A program made the translations under genes and the position numbers. From contig NC_135042.1 in the NCBI RefSeq assembly GCF_051020975.1, forward strand, positions 11,183,888 through 11,247,887: 64,000 bases of DNA, given 5' to 3'. Position 1 is the stretch's first letter. Each line of letters begins with the position of its first letter. The notes below the pieces were generated by a model that saw only the letters and a program-made list of their open reading frames with translations, was not told the DNA's origin and ran no database searches. The stretch is from Osmia lignaria lignaria. Lineage: Eukaryota > Arthropoda > Insecta > Hymenoptera > Megachilidae. This document shows, piece after piece, positions 26,864 through 39,511 of this stretch.

Positions 26864-27048
26864 GTATTGAATTGGAAGACTGGTCGATGCAGAGGATAAA
26901 CAGAAGGAAAGAGAAGCTCGAGAATAACCGGATGCACTATATCCATTACTTCAAGAGACCCGATATATCTTACGCAAAGCACAATTATCTAGCAGTTCAA
27001 CAGAGCTTAAATTTAGCGAGGAATTTTGCTAAGTCGTCGAGACCGTAA
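26864..27048 (+). other. Exon-like piece, possible alternative terminal exon
   Basis: After a TATTATAG acceptor, a phase-1 frame of 60 codons runs to TAA at 27046-27048. It is rich in charged and aromatic residues (starts IELEDWSMQRINRRKEK). It has the same acceptor phase as the piece ending at 25813, so both could be alternative last exons of one gene. No homology recognised. Confidence 0.3.
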
Positions 27049-30000
27049 AGACTGGAGGGCCCAGCCAGTGCAGTGCTGGGACCGAAATACACGTCGAATA
27101 CACCGACGCTGCACGAATTGTTTTTCTCGTTGTTGCTTTTTTACCTTGCTGTTTCGTTAAACCTTCTTGGTCTTGGTACAGTCTGGTAAATAACTTGGCT
27201 TTCTTCAAAACAACTAATGCGTTGGCATAAAGCCATGTATACTGTTTTCTACCTATGAACATTCAACTAATCCTCCCATCATAGCCCCTCAGATATTTTA
27301 CCAATGAATTAAATTGACAACGAGAGAAACAAAGCATCACACGTGTAGGACAATTGAAATTGTACCTGTAAAATGTATTTTTACAAAATTCCTACCTGAC
27401 AGGTAGAAACGAACGATCTGTCGAGCATCGAAACTTTTATTAACAAGCCAGGCTGCGATACTCTAATGCATTTATGTCGTAAGATCGCGTCTTAAGACAT
27501 CGCTCCCTTGCTCGAGCATCGTGGTGGCCGTGAAATCAGCCACGCCGACCATTCTAAAATCGTGCCAGAATTTCTTGCCAAATTTAATTGGAACCTCGCT
27601 GTCTTCTCTGTCTTCTCTGTCTTCTCTGTATGTATATGGTCCGAAGAATTTATTTATTTATTATATTACAACCACCTGGTGCAAGGATTGTTCAGTCAAC
27701 TGTGGTAAAAATATAGGTGGAATTAATAAACTTTAATTTTTGCAGATGTAACCCGCACCTGCAATCTTTCGTCGCTTATCAGCTGCTAATTTATCGCTTG
27801 ATAGCAGTCCTCCAATGTATCAGCGAACAATTTCTGGATAAACGTTCATTGTGGAATATATAGATGGTAAAAAATATTCGACTTGTTATCTCGCTGGGAG
27901 TAAAATTTGTTCCAATAATAGAAATCTTGGAGCTCTAGGAACAGTCGAAAATAGATGATGTGCTTGAGACATTGATCGATTACCATTTTCATCAAAAATA
28001 CCATGAGAGTCTTGAACTTACAAGTTACAAGGAAATTTCTTTTTCAAAGGACAAGCTATTTCTGTACGTGTATAGAAAACTTTGGATGAACTGAGTCTTT
28101 GAAAAATCGTGAAACACGAACACGTGCAGTTACTTGGATTATGTAAGGAACCTCGCGTAAGAACTGCTAAACGATAATGATTTGTTAGTTTACAGGTTGG
28201 TTACACGTTCTGTTACGAAACGGATTGTTAGCAAGTTGAAGATACAAGATGTTTCGAGAATAAAATTTATTGAGTCTGATGACTTTGTTATCAGCAGACT
28301 TCATTTTTTAATTATCAGTAATATTCCATTTGAAATAAATGATAAAGAAGTTAGGACTTTCTAAATCTCTTGGTCTCGGCGATTCATCAAACAAGATTCT
28401 TCAAAGGATACACCTCAGGATAGATGGTTACCCTCGACAAGTGGTATTAAAAATTGAAGTTTGTTTGCATAAGGTTTTAAGCTCGTTTATATTTCCTGGT
28501 ACGTGTTCGTACGCGGCTCAAAATAATCAGAGGCTGCTGCTCAAATGATTTTACTGCTCTCCATGCGTGTAAATGTTTCATAAAAAAAGCTGTTGTTACA
28601 TTACAGAATATCTCTTCTATACCATTCAGTCTGAGTTTGCGGAGTCTCGGTCGCATTCGATCTTCAGCCTCAGGTGTTTATGCAAATTTAATTGTCCGTG
28701 GCAAAACTTTTTGGTGAGCACCAATCTCGTCATCGCGATACACACCACGTGGTAATAGCTCTAGGAAAACTATGCAGTCTATTTTCGAGCTTGAGGATTC
28801 GCTGTTGTCGGGTGGAATCGCGGGATCTTCCTCTCTTTGCGTGTAAAGAAAGGTCTTTTGCTAGAATACCAACTGTTTTCCTTTCTCGTTCGCAGAAAGG
28901 TTCTACTGTATTTTTAGAACCGGTTCCACGATTCAAATTTTTTTGCTCCTTTCTTTACTTTCAACTTTTTTTTACAGAGAAGATGAAAGATACCTTAATC
29001 CTCTGATGCTATTTTATAGGCTTAAAATAGCTTGAATATTTTGACATAACAGTTGGCAAGTACATAATATCCTATCATTTCAATTTATAATATGCTTGGA
29101 TTTCATGTACATATAACATAAAACAGGTATCTTATTTTGATTAATGTGTAATTTTAATCTTATTGTAAATGACTGTATCGGTAATACTGTTTTTCTTTAT
29201 ATTTTAAGCATTAAGAATCGAAGATAATTTTATAAGGTATAAATTGAAGTTTCTTGCGTGAGGAAGATAAATTTTAGCAGGGTCTGTAGGGCGGATGAAA
29301 CTCTCCCTCGGTGCAGAATACATTATATTGCTTTTATTTCGCTTATGCCATGCGTACTAGCTGCATTCTATTTCTCTTGCTTCAGCTAATTTCATCGGTG
29401 CTTGGTGGAGGGATCTTGCGAATGTTTGTCGACGACTGTCTGGTGATATTTTGAGACAGTTGCCTGTTGACAATATTTAATAGTCTGCAATCTGTCATGA
29501 CATTTTTATGTATATATAAATTTGATATCAATGCATTAATAAGTGTAAAGCACTGATGGAATGTTAATAGAATTTGAATTTAATTTGAGATTTAAAGATT
29601 GGAGAGATTTCTATAATTGTTTTAACTTATTTATATAAGAAATTATCAGTAATTGTTATTTTATTGAATTGCAAATAAGATATGGGATAGGCCACCCATT
29701 GAATTCCTTTACTCGAGAACTCAGAAGGTCCCTTATCAACTTTGTATCAAATTCTACTATATCGATTGGGACGGTATTTCATCATAACGCTATCAGTGGT
29801 AGGAATTAAAATTAAGAACTCTTTTTGAAATCTTTCTTTTTATAGAAAGAAAAACGGCTGTATATTGAACCACGCTTCCATGCTTTCAATACCATTTTTT
29901 TGTATTTTGTAGATATTAGTCTGTGATCTGATTTCAAAATCATTTTTGTGGTGTCTGAATGAATCTGTAAAATCTGTGTTATACGCGATCATTAACAGAT

Positions 30001-31432
30001 GTCTCTACCCATCGCGATAAGCAGCTAGTGTTGATAACATAGAGCACTTCATATGAAAGTGCAGCTAACACATATTCCAGGATGAACATATGAAACTTTT
30101 ATTTATTTTGTTAAAACAGAATGTTTTAGCAAAAATCCATCATCATCATGTAAGTCAATTCTAACAGAAGATTTCATAGAATTTCTTCAGTGTTCATGAT
30201 ACATGGTACATAAAAAATGTTCTTAATTTCAGGAGAGTGTTATTATTATATAAAGGATCCTGAAGCCGAGGGTATGCTATTGTGAGTCTGTGAAAATTCC
30301 ATGGATATCGTTCCCTCTTTCAAATCGAGTTGACAATTAAGTATTTAGGGTGGCTGCGGGTCGCGTGTCAGAGGGAGTCATCTTCGCCAGCATGATCGTA
30401 CGTAAAAGCATATGGTTTTTGTATGGTGTCTAGAGTGGGGCTTGTTGAAGACACTCAACCATATAAATTTTATATCAAGCACTATCGTACCTTAAAAAAA
30501 AAAAAAAAAACGTTTAAATCATAGTACTGAATAATTACTTTTTAACTTGTAATAATCGAACACTTGTTGGATTTTTCTTTTTTACCGAATTTCATTTCCT
30601 TCTTTTAGAAAGCGATCTTAGGGGAGATTAGCCGTTCATCGATACTCGTATGCCACAATTCTAAGGATATATGGGCGCAGTTTTGTAGTTCTTTCCCCGG
30701 ATCACATAAAATTCCGTGTAATCAGATCTAAAGACATCCCACGTAACATTCCCACCCGCAGTCATGTTATATTATTATACGTAGACGATCTTATGCGGGA
30801 TGATAGTCCGACGTTTTTACCTCTCACCCTCCTGTATCAGAGGATTCTATGAGAAACTGAATTTCTCGTTCTCACGAAACATGGGGGTAGAGGTCCTCGA
30901 CTAATTGCCCATCAATGTGGATCACAGTCTCTGTACGAAAAATTTCTATGGCATATTTGCTTTCATTCGCGTGAGAATCAGAGCTTCTCTCAGACTTTTC
31001 ACGAATGTTGCTTCTATGGAGTTTTTATAGGTAAGTTTAAAAAATTGAAAATGATAATATTGTGGGTTATTAAAATCTAATCAAGTTATACTTTGTTATA
31101 CTATAGATTGATATTAGAGGAAAAATATGAATAAATCAAGGTATCATTAGAAGAAACACCCTGTACGCGAATAGAGGACATACACGATGGCGACGGATGT
31201 GACTACGTCGGGTTAATAAGGATGCGACGTCATCGGGTTGCGACGTTACATTTTCTTCTTTCAATCACGATCTCTGAATCCAAGATTAAACGCCAGTTTA
31301 ATTACCATTGCCATTAAGCACCAGGTTTACGACGTTTTTATAAAGAACAATCATGAAAAAATCTCAACACTTTCTTTATAAGAATTAAAAAGTTCTATTA
31401 ATTCTCAACTCTAATCTATTTTTACCTCGTAG
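27049..31432. other. AT-rich region, no gene seen
   Basis: Nothing coding is supported. It includes a short 10-bp-period tandem repeat (TCTCTGTCTT, about three copies, 27600-27629) and an isolated TATATAAAGG box at about 30247. Scattered weak frames look random. Confidence 0.5.
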
Positions 31433-32225
31433 CATTTACTGCTGGAACCAATACACCTGTTGCACCTCGACTGACGATGAAAGAAACGTTCGCTACAATT
31501 AAAGGAATTCACCTTTTCTCAAAAGCAAATCTCAGGTAGAATCTACGCGTGGACTCGAATTTTTGAATGGACTGTGTGATATTGAATATTACAAAGGTTT
31601 CCGTATCAAGTCGCGGGTGCAGATCGGCTACCAGTATATTTCTCCTGAAAATATATAACATTAAATCTTCAACGTCACCCATCTTCCTACGCTTTGATGC
31701 GTGAAATGTACCAGCATGATATAAAATGACTAATACCAATGATACACGTCAAGTCTCGCATCGTGCATCGACTGCTGGGATATTGCTGCCATTTCTATGG
31801 GGGTGAAAAGGAGAAAAAAATGTTTATTGCGATATCTCGATCAAGAATCTCATGTGGGCACGTTAATTCGTAGACCTTACTGTAATAATTGCTTACGATG
31901 GAACACGAATTTCCCTCAAACTAACAATTAGCCATCTTACATGAAAAAATTAATGGAAAACTTACGCAGTAATTTTCATGAAACTTTCAGCTTTAAATTT
32001 TAATTTTAATTTTAAGTAAGTGTTGTTTACCAATTCTTTAATACAACTACGTAATACATCGGTCAAGATAATTAAATATTATTCTAAGCAATATATTCCT
32101 TTAAATAATATCTCAGAAGATTCGTTGAATTATATTTGAACATTTTCAGAGACAGATGCTCGGACTGTACCCGGAGGAAGTCCTGAGAATGCGTTCACCG
32201 GCGATATCTGCGCGAACAGAGAAAC
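31433..32225 (+). ncRNA. Two exon-like segments with canonical splice sites
   Basis: Segment 31433-31535 lies between CTCGTAG and CTCAG|GTAGAA. Segment 32150-32225 lies between ATTTTCAG and AAAC|GTGAGTATGG, a near-perfect donor. Joined, the most open frame stops after eleven codons of the second segment, so they are more likely part of a spliced non-coding or leader transcript, perhaps upstream exons of repo. Inference only. Confidence 0.3.
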
Positions 32226-34003
32226 GTGAGTATGGCCGGCGAATAGCGGAGGTTCCCCGTCGCCTTCGCGCAATTACATCCAATTGAACTAATTCAGTCC
32301 AATTGACGTTAACAGGCTCAATTGGTCGGTCCTGGTAGTGTTCACTGGGGCCACCACGGCAATACTATCCGGTCGGCGCATACCTACGACGTAAAAAAAG
32401 CGGCTCGCGTGCAAAAAGATAGATACCCTGAACGTCCTGTCCAATCTAAATATACATACATATATACGTATAATACATCTGAACGAGCCGTTGTATCGAG
32501 CCTTTTGTCTGTCAGCTGCAATTTTTTCTTCTGGACCAAACAATTGAAACAGAGTCTTCATCGACTTGGAGTAATTGAGGCGAAAACTATGAAAATTTTG
32601 AGCAATTTAGATCTTGAAAAGGAGGATCTCTATTATATTCTTACATATTCCGTCACTTTTATGAACCATTATAATTATTAATATTATTTTGAAGAAAATT
32701 TAGTTGAATATGTAGAATTAAAATTTGTAATTGTTTTACAGAAATGTAAACAGAAGTCTGTCTGGGAGGAAAAACGACGTAAGTGGTTTCAGAACATAGT
32801 TATTGAAGGACAAATATGGTCGGAAGGGGAAGAGGTGGAGCCAAGAAACTCCTTCTATTTTGCTGGCCGACGTAGTGGGAGCAGAGCGTATCATATCCAT
32901 TTCGTTCTCATCGTTCCTCCGGCTCTTTACCCCTCTCTTGCTTACCATGAAGAAGTAGTGGGAAATAATTATTCTGTCTTCTCTGTCTTCTGTCGTCAAC
33001 ACCCCCCAACTTCAATTTTGTCCCTTACGAAGTCTGTCATGTGCTTCGACATGTCGGGTAACTTTTTTTGTTTGAAACATAATGGTATTATTTGATAACT
33101 TTTATTATTTCACCCAGGTTCAAAGGTTAATATTTTTTATTTGAGAAAAAGAAAAGCACATATGGTACTCGTAATACAAAGGAAAGGAAGCAAGTAAACT
33201 GTCACTTATATTTTTGACGTTGATCGCCACGATAGAAAGGTATTGAAAACTAATTTTTTAATATTAACAGAGAAACTCATACATGTCTTCGGTTTATTAA
33301 ATATTACTTCCACTCAACAATTACCACTTCCACCAAACAGTAGAAAAAAAAATTAAACTTTCTTTTCTAATTACAACAGACGCTTAATCCATGTGGAGAC
33401 TGCATTTGTAAAACCATGAGGAGGAATTTGAATGTGCCGCGCGACAAGCTGTCACTTTCACCAAGCACGTGTTTCCTGTTGCACACTCATCACCAGAACT
33501 GTTCGGCCAGAATCGGGCGAGATCGCCTCGCTTGGAACACCGTCTGCACTTCCTGAAGAAACCTCTGTCTCAGTTAAGCCTAACTCAAACAACATCTTCA
33601 ACGACGTTCATCTTCGGATAGGAATATAAAAAGTCTCGATTACTGAAACCCACGACAACACCACCGAGGGTGTCGGACACGGAAGAACGAGAAAAAGGGG
33701 TCGAAAAAGAAAGTCGTCCAGAGGGTCAGTGCAGGAGGCGACCCGTTACTGCAGCCCGGCACCACCGGACCTTCACTTATATCGTCTCTCGGCTAATAAC
33801 GCTAGTAATGTGATATGATTAGCTTAGTTGAGTTCAGTTTAGTTCGTATTCGTTCAATTTAGTGGTTCGCCAGCAAAATCACATCGAGTTAAACCCATTT
33901 AGGCCAGTTAAGTTACCGACTTCTCGCTCTTGCACTGGCCGTCATCCTCCCGGCCTGGCCGCCTCCTGTATCCGCAGATATCCTGCGGATTCGAACCGTC
34001 TTC
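32226..34003. other. Region upstream of the repo Gcm sites
   Basis: No gene supported. It becomes more GC-rich from about 33.4 kb, suggesting regulatory DNA of repo. Confidence 0.4.
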
Positions 34004-34011
34004 ACCCGCAT
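34004..34011 (-). promoter_or_regulatory. Gcm-type binding site
   Basis: ACCCGCAT on the plus strand, that is ATGCGGGT on the minus strand: a perfect match to the Drosophila Gcm consensus AT(G/A)CGGG(T/C). It lies 2.9 kb before the repo start codon. Confidence 0.5.
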
Positions 34012-34112
34012 CTATCCATCTCCAATTTGCTTCAACTTCAACATTCTCTGCCCGGCCGGCTGTGTCTCGGAAACTAGACGTCAAGACTAGACGGATTGGT
34101 CCAAGATCAGAG

Positions 34113-34120
34113 ATGCGGGT
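34113..34120 (+). promoter_or_regulatory. Gcm-type binding site
   Basis: ATGCGGGT, a perfect Gcm consensus match, 102 bp from the previous site and in the opposite orientation. Confidence 0.5.
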
Positions 34121-35965
34121 GATGGTTGAGTGACTTGAGTCGCGTTGTGATTCATAAAGAAGGTACATATAGAGATCTATGTAAGAACAATGATTCTACT
34201 TAGGCCCTTTTTTAGGTATAATTATCTTGGAGATGAGGAAAGCTTCGAAACAGATGTAGTCGATGAAAGAAAGATGCCTAGAATAAGAAGACTTTCGTGA
34301 AAGTTCAACTGTAAGTCTCTCTTTTATAGAACTAAAGGTTACTTCTATCTTTCCAATAAACCAATACATCAAATTGAACTCTTTCGTTAAATCTCTCTTC
34401 TTCGCGCAGACCTTGATCCTTCAAGGGTTAATCCTCTTTGAATCTGAAGTCGTTAACAAGAGATCCCAGCCTGTAAACAAATCAATTAATGAGCTTGGAA
34501 TGGAAGGAGGAATAGTAAGGCCGCGGGAACGCTGGTGGAACCACGACGATTGGTTTCATCAGGAGAACGGAAAACGTGTTCTGTGTAGAGGGGGAGGAAG
34601 TAAAGAGTCCGCGAGAGTGCAATTAAATCAGCGCGTGAGAGGCGGGCGCGCGCGCGCTAATTACCGCCGATGAAATTAGCAGTTAATATACGCGTGTACA
34701 CACGGAATGGGGGTAGTTTGATTGGGCCAATTCGAGGCAATTCCTGGCGATTGCTGGTTTCATTGAGCCTGCGCTTAAGAGCCTCAGTGCCACGCTGCCG
34801 GTCAACGGACATGGATCTCTTGGAAAGTATAGGTACTCTTACCTTTCTCGTACTTCCTATCGATCATCGTCCGTCGATCGTCCGCGGTTACCATCGATTT
34901 ATCGACCTGTTCTCTTGGGACACCGGTTGAAATTCACACGAGGATCCAAACGTTGAATTCCACCTAATCTTATGGTGGAATTGTACGGAAACGCGAATCC
35001 ATGATAGAAGCATGATTCCATCATGGAAGAAATGGTACTGTGAACGCGCGTCGATCATCGCCGAGCGCCGCATACTGATCTCTTGATCGAGGTTCAAGGT
35101 TTCGGTTCAAGGACTTTTGTAAACGTTCCCGGAGCAACGCTGGGACAACGCGTAACGCTTTGTAAAGTTGAAGTTTTGGTGGACTTTGAGTGGTGTGCAA
35201 GAAGATGGAACGAGGATTCGCTGAGATCAAGTAGAATAGAGTGAGTGTAAATTCTAAGTAATCTTGCTGATATCATTTTTGTTATCTTGAAGAGAATCGA
35301 GTCGAGCTACTGACTTTGGGAAATAATTATTGCGTATACACAGTGACATAATGCGATTGCAGCTTCTTACGCAAAGAAACTTCATCAATGATTAGAGCTT
35401 AACGTGTACCGTGGACTAAATACTTATCTACTTCTCATTCGACTAATTATGCTATAAGAATTATCTACAAGTGGTTAAAAATAGAAGAAGCTAAATTAAC
35501 ACGTGAACCAATGTACCAGAGTCCTTGGTCCATAGCGATGAAAGGGTCAACTGGAAGCACGAACCGATTCACAATTTTCCCATAACGATTCGACGATGCT
35601 GTGATCGTGAACGAAGCGGCCCGTTCTGATTCCCACATGCCCCACCACGAGTACAGGTCAGCTACGATTATCGTCAACCATGCCCGAGCGTTCTCCAAAC
35701 GAAGCGACCGAGGGGGCGGTCGCAATGGTGGTAGAACAACATCCCAGTCGGGGACGGATGAAGGGAGACCGGTAGAAGTAGCATGCTGGAGAGACCCATG
35801 GAGAACAGAGTGGGAAGTGAAAAAAAAAGAAAAAAAAAGAGAGACAGAGGGGTAGGAAAGAGGGGACGAAGAGAGATATAGGGCTGATACGTTGGATCCG
35901 AAACGAGAGTAAAAGAGAAAGAAAGAGGAAGAAAAACGCACAGGAGGCAGTGGCAGTGGTACCGC

Positions 35966-35973
35966 GCCCGCAT
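35966..35973 (-). promoter_or_regulatory. Gcm-type binding site next to an ATAAAA element
   Basis: GCCCGCAT on plus (ATGCGGGC on minus) matches the Gcm consensus. It overlaps CATAAAAC, a TATA-like element, so the repo core promoter may lie here, about 1 kb before the start codon. Confidence 0.45.
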
Positions 35974-36945
35974 AAAACGGCCGTCCTCTCGTGAAGCACG
36001 TAGAGGCTAGTAGGTGCTACAGGATTGGTTGGCTTCCATGTGTGGGGGCGGCCTGGCCGGCAACCCGTTGAAAATATAAGCCTGTGTGAGTGTCGGTTGA
36101 TTAGCCAGAGTCAGAAGAGATCGTCGGTAGCGCGACAGTGTCCAGATAGGCTGCTCCTCTTAACTCGTCCAACTCCAACAACAGCCGATCATCGTTCGGA
36201 TAGAAAGCGTATCCCGATTTAGAGAGAAAGCCCGGTCCGATTCGTCTTTCCGATCCGATTCGAGTCTCCTGTACCGTCTCTATCCGTCCACGACACCGGG
36301 ACCGGCCGGTTCACTTCGTTAGCTCCGCTTCAAACTAATCAAAATTAATCATAACCCGGGCAACAATTGATCGCAATTGGTCCGGATTCCATTACGGAGG
36401 ACGCGCTAACGCAATCACCCGTGCCACCGTGGAAGCGAACGCTTTTTTACATAATTGACCACCAACCGATAAGAGGTGATTTTAATCGACTTCATCCGAG
36501 GAGAGACTTCCTTCGTCGAGGAATCAACCGGTCCGAGGAGGAGCGAACGGACTCAGCCGGCTGAAACTTGTTGCGCTCACGACGACCGCGAATCACCGCT
36601 TCTCTGATCAGGATTAATTGGGATTAATCGCAGGCGTCAACAGGTGACCCGTTCGCTTCTAACGCATCGAGATTGCTGATAGAAACGAGTCGAAAAGGAA
36701 TGTGAATGTTCAACGTTCTCTCCTAATTAATTGGATACCATTGGAAGATTGAAGATAGAGACTGTGACCTATTAAGTTTCATCGGAGGTGAACAATTGTT
36801 GCTCTTGTAGCCACGTGTGCCTTTTTAGGACACAGTTCTTCGTTGCCATCGTCAAGAAGAATCAGTGGAGTGCATACTTCTTTTAACGGCTAGGATATCC
36901 AAACCGCAAGTGTCCATCGTCAGAAAGGAAGGCATCGATTTGAAG

Positions 36946-37152
36946 ATGGACGGAGGTCCTTTCGACGATCCAATCTTCTCAGACTTTGGCGGTCGAGGAG
37001 GTTCGGGAGTGCACAGTATTCAAGTGATGCTCGGCTTACACGGTGGACATCACGGTGGCGATTTAATGCCAACCGGGGGACACCTGCACAAGTTGGATTC
37101 TTCCAACAGTCCTCCACCTCATCATCAGACGTCCCATCATCATCTGCAGCAA

Positions 37153-37196
<44 letters not shown>

Positions 37197-38516
37197 GCAA
37201 CAAAAAGAGTTAAAGGAACTTGAACTAGCTGGAATGTACGCACCGCTTGCTCAAACTCAGGATGTAACCACCTCGACGTCGAGCGCCGCAACGCCAACCT
37301 CGACAACCCTCCAACAGGGCTTACAGCTTGGAAATTCTCTGAAAAGAAAGCCGGAAGATCCGATGAACACCCTTGCCCCAGGTATGTAATAATACTTGAA
37401 TAAGTGTGAAATTATGATTAAAAGATAATAATTGTAATTTACATTACAGTCAGTAGCGAGACCCAGCCTGCTAAGAAGGACTCTAAAAAGAAGACTGATA
37501 ACAATGGAATCAAGAAAAAGAAAACTAGGTAGTTATCCTCTCTGTTGTGTTTGACGATTAGTTTTCTAAATTCTAATAAATTTTAGAACCACGTTTACCG
37601 CATATCAGTTGGAAGAGTTAGAGAGGGCATTCGAACGTGCACCGTATCCTGACGTGTTTGCACGCGAAGAACTCGCTCTGAAGCTAGCACTGTCGGAATC
37701 CAGGGTTCAAGTTTGGTTCCAGAATCGACGCGCAAAATGGCGAAAGAGGGAACCTCCCCGCAAAACTGCCGGCTACATGGCTGCTGGTTCAGCGAGTCCT
37801 GGTTTGTCAGGTTAACATCTAAAATTATTCTTTTCCTATTAAACTCGGTTCGTAAGTCCGTATATGGAAGAATGACATTTTTCTTAATTTCATCAGGTTC
37901 GTTCACCTCGCTGAACAACACCCTGAACCCGTTCGCTTCTCCAACAACGGCGACCGCACCCCCCGATGCATGGGCGTATTCACCAGCCTATGACCTGGCA
38001 CCGCATCTGAATCTCCTAAGTTCCTCCAATTCTCCTTATTCCACCTCGTTTGGTGGACCGAGTAACAATGGATCGGCGTACACATACGGGACGATGCTAC
38101 CGCAGCACGATGCCTCGTTGTTCTCCACACCCTCGGGAAACACGATGCGCGTCCATCAGGATTACATGAATGCTAGCAACAGTCCACCACCGCCTTTGAC
38201 TCGCAACGATTACCAAACGATGGTCACCACTCATTCACCGCCAACTCATCTGGCCAACTCCATGTCCGAGGAGGAACATCAACAGAATAAGCAACTGGAC
38301 TATGTCAGTGGGCTCAGTCCAGCAGATAAGTATCAACACGAACAGCCAGATTACACGCAACAGCAGCAACAACAGCAACAACAGCAACAGGATCAGAAAC
38401 AAGAATACGGGATGCACTCGCCGCAAGGACGTCAGGGGATGAAGGAACAAGTGATGGTGAAGAGTGAACCCACCAGCCAACAGAATTACGTACAGTTGCC
38501 TCCTTTTCTGAACTGA
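36946..38516 (+). CDS. repo: Paired-like homeobox protein Repo (glial fate)
   Basis: Four coding exons: 36946-37381, 37450-37528, 37587-37810 and 37897-38516, giving 452 residues. In Drosophila, Repo is the nuclear transcription factor that drives glial differentiation downstream of Gcm. The homeodomain spans about residues 168-227: TTFTAYQLEELERAFERAPY, then PDVFAREELALKLALSESRV, then QVWFQNRRAKWRKRE, with Gln at homeodomain position 50 and the Repo-type REPPRKT tail. Basic residues (KKKKTR) precede it as a nuclear signal. The N-terminal half has a His/Pro-rich stretch and a Gln run coded by mixed CAG/CAA at about 37146-37203; a second Gln run lies near the C-terminus. The frame is open 27 codons upstream but has no ATG, so 36946 is the start. 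Confidence 0.96.
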
Positions 38517-39511
38517 CTCGAAACCTCCGTTCTAAACTTGTTCTAAAAGAAGACGGTTGCTTCCGTTTATCTTCTTCCTTTCACATTTGATATTGTTTAA
38601 TGGAAAAGCTTTTTTTCCTTGGTTGAATAAGAGAGACTTTGCTCTTTGTATCTGTTGGAAAAAGGTAAGGGTAAAAAAGGAAATATATGAATGCAGTTTA
38701 TAATTGCAGTAAACAATGTGTATAGGAAAAGAGAAAAATACCCTTTGAATACAAAATGATTATATTAAAGAAACTTTGGGTACGTATTTTAGTTTCAAAT
38801 GCGAATTTAATTGTATATAAAATGCCCCGCGATAAAACTACTTTATGTAATTCTATTATGTATGATTGTTTTTTGAAATACCTATTTCTGAATTTATAGA
38901 TCTTATAAACTTTATCACCTTATAAATAATTTTCTAAAAGACATTATAGTAATGCGGCGATGAATTGTAGATATTCTTCCTGAATGTTAAAAAAAATAAA
39001 CCGCGTTTCTTTATTTTTATACTAAACATATAAGTAAAAAAACATACCAAATACTTTAAGAATAAATGAAGAAGCCATTGTAAGATATTTATGGAAGCAT
39101 TCCAGTGCCTTAAAAATGTAGTTTAATCCAATGTATGTATTCTTATGAACGAATGTAAGTATTTTTGTATCGTTTTCTCTTTTGTTCATACTTATTTGAA
39201 TAAAAAGCGTAAATGATATTAAATAAAATTGAACACCGTTGTGTTTCATACTCTTATACATATTCTACGACGATAGTGTTGTATACGAAAAAATATAAAA
39301 TTAGAATATTATCGAATCACAAATAACACTGATATTCTCTTGACTTTCTCTTCTTTGTGTGACATTTGTAATTACTTGTGTCTAAATACACCTGAAACAA
39401 TTATTGTCAGAAGTCAATTTTTTTTACTGGGGTTTAAACAAAATTATACAAAATTTTATAAAAAGTTTTATTCCAAACAACAAAATATGTAATCTGTCTA
39501 AACATTTTATT
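38517..39511. other. repo 3' UTR and convergent intergenic DNA
   Basis: AT-rich, between the end of repo and the end of the leftward mTERF gene. Several AATAAA-like signals; no gene seen. Confidence 0.6.

Noticed and set aside
27029..27262. Minus-strand exon-like frame of 77 codons
   Set aside because: Has a plausible acceptor and donor, but length and composition are within what chance gives in this AT-rich region, and it overlaps a plus-strand candidate.
35465..35999. 158-codon, 113-codon and 99-codon minus-strand frames
   Set aside because: They come from a purine-rich low-complexity stretch (poly-Phe/Ser/Leu) in the repo upstream region.
36865..36945. N-terminal extension of Repo by 27 residues
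   Set aside because: The first codon there is GTG and there is no ATG upstream in that frame before 36946.
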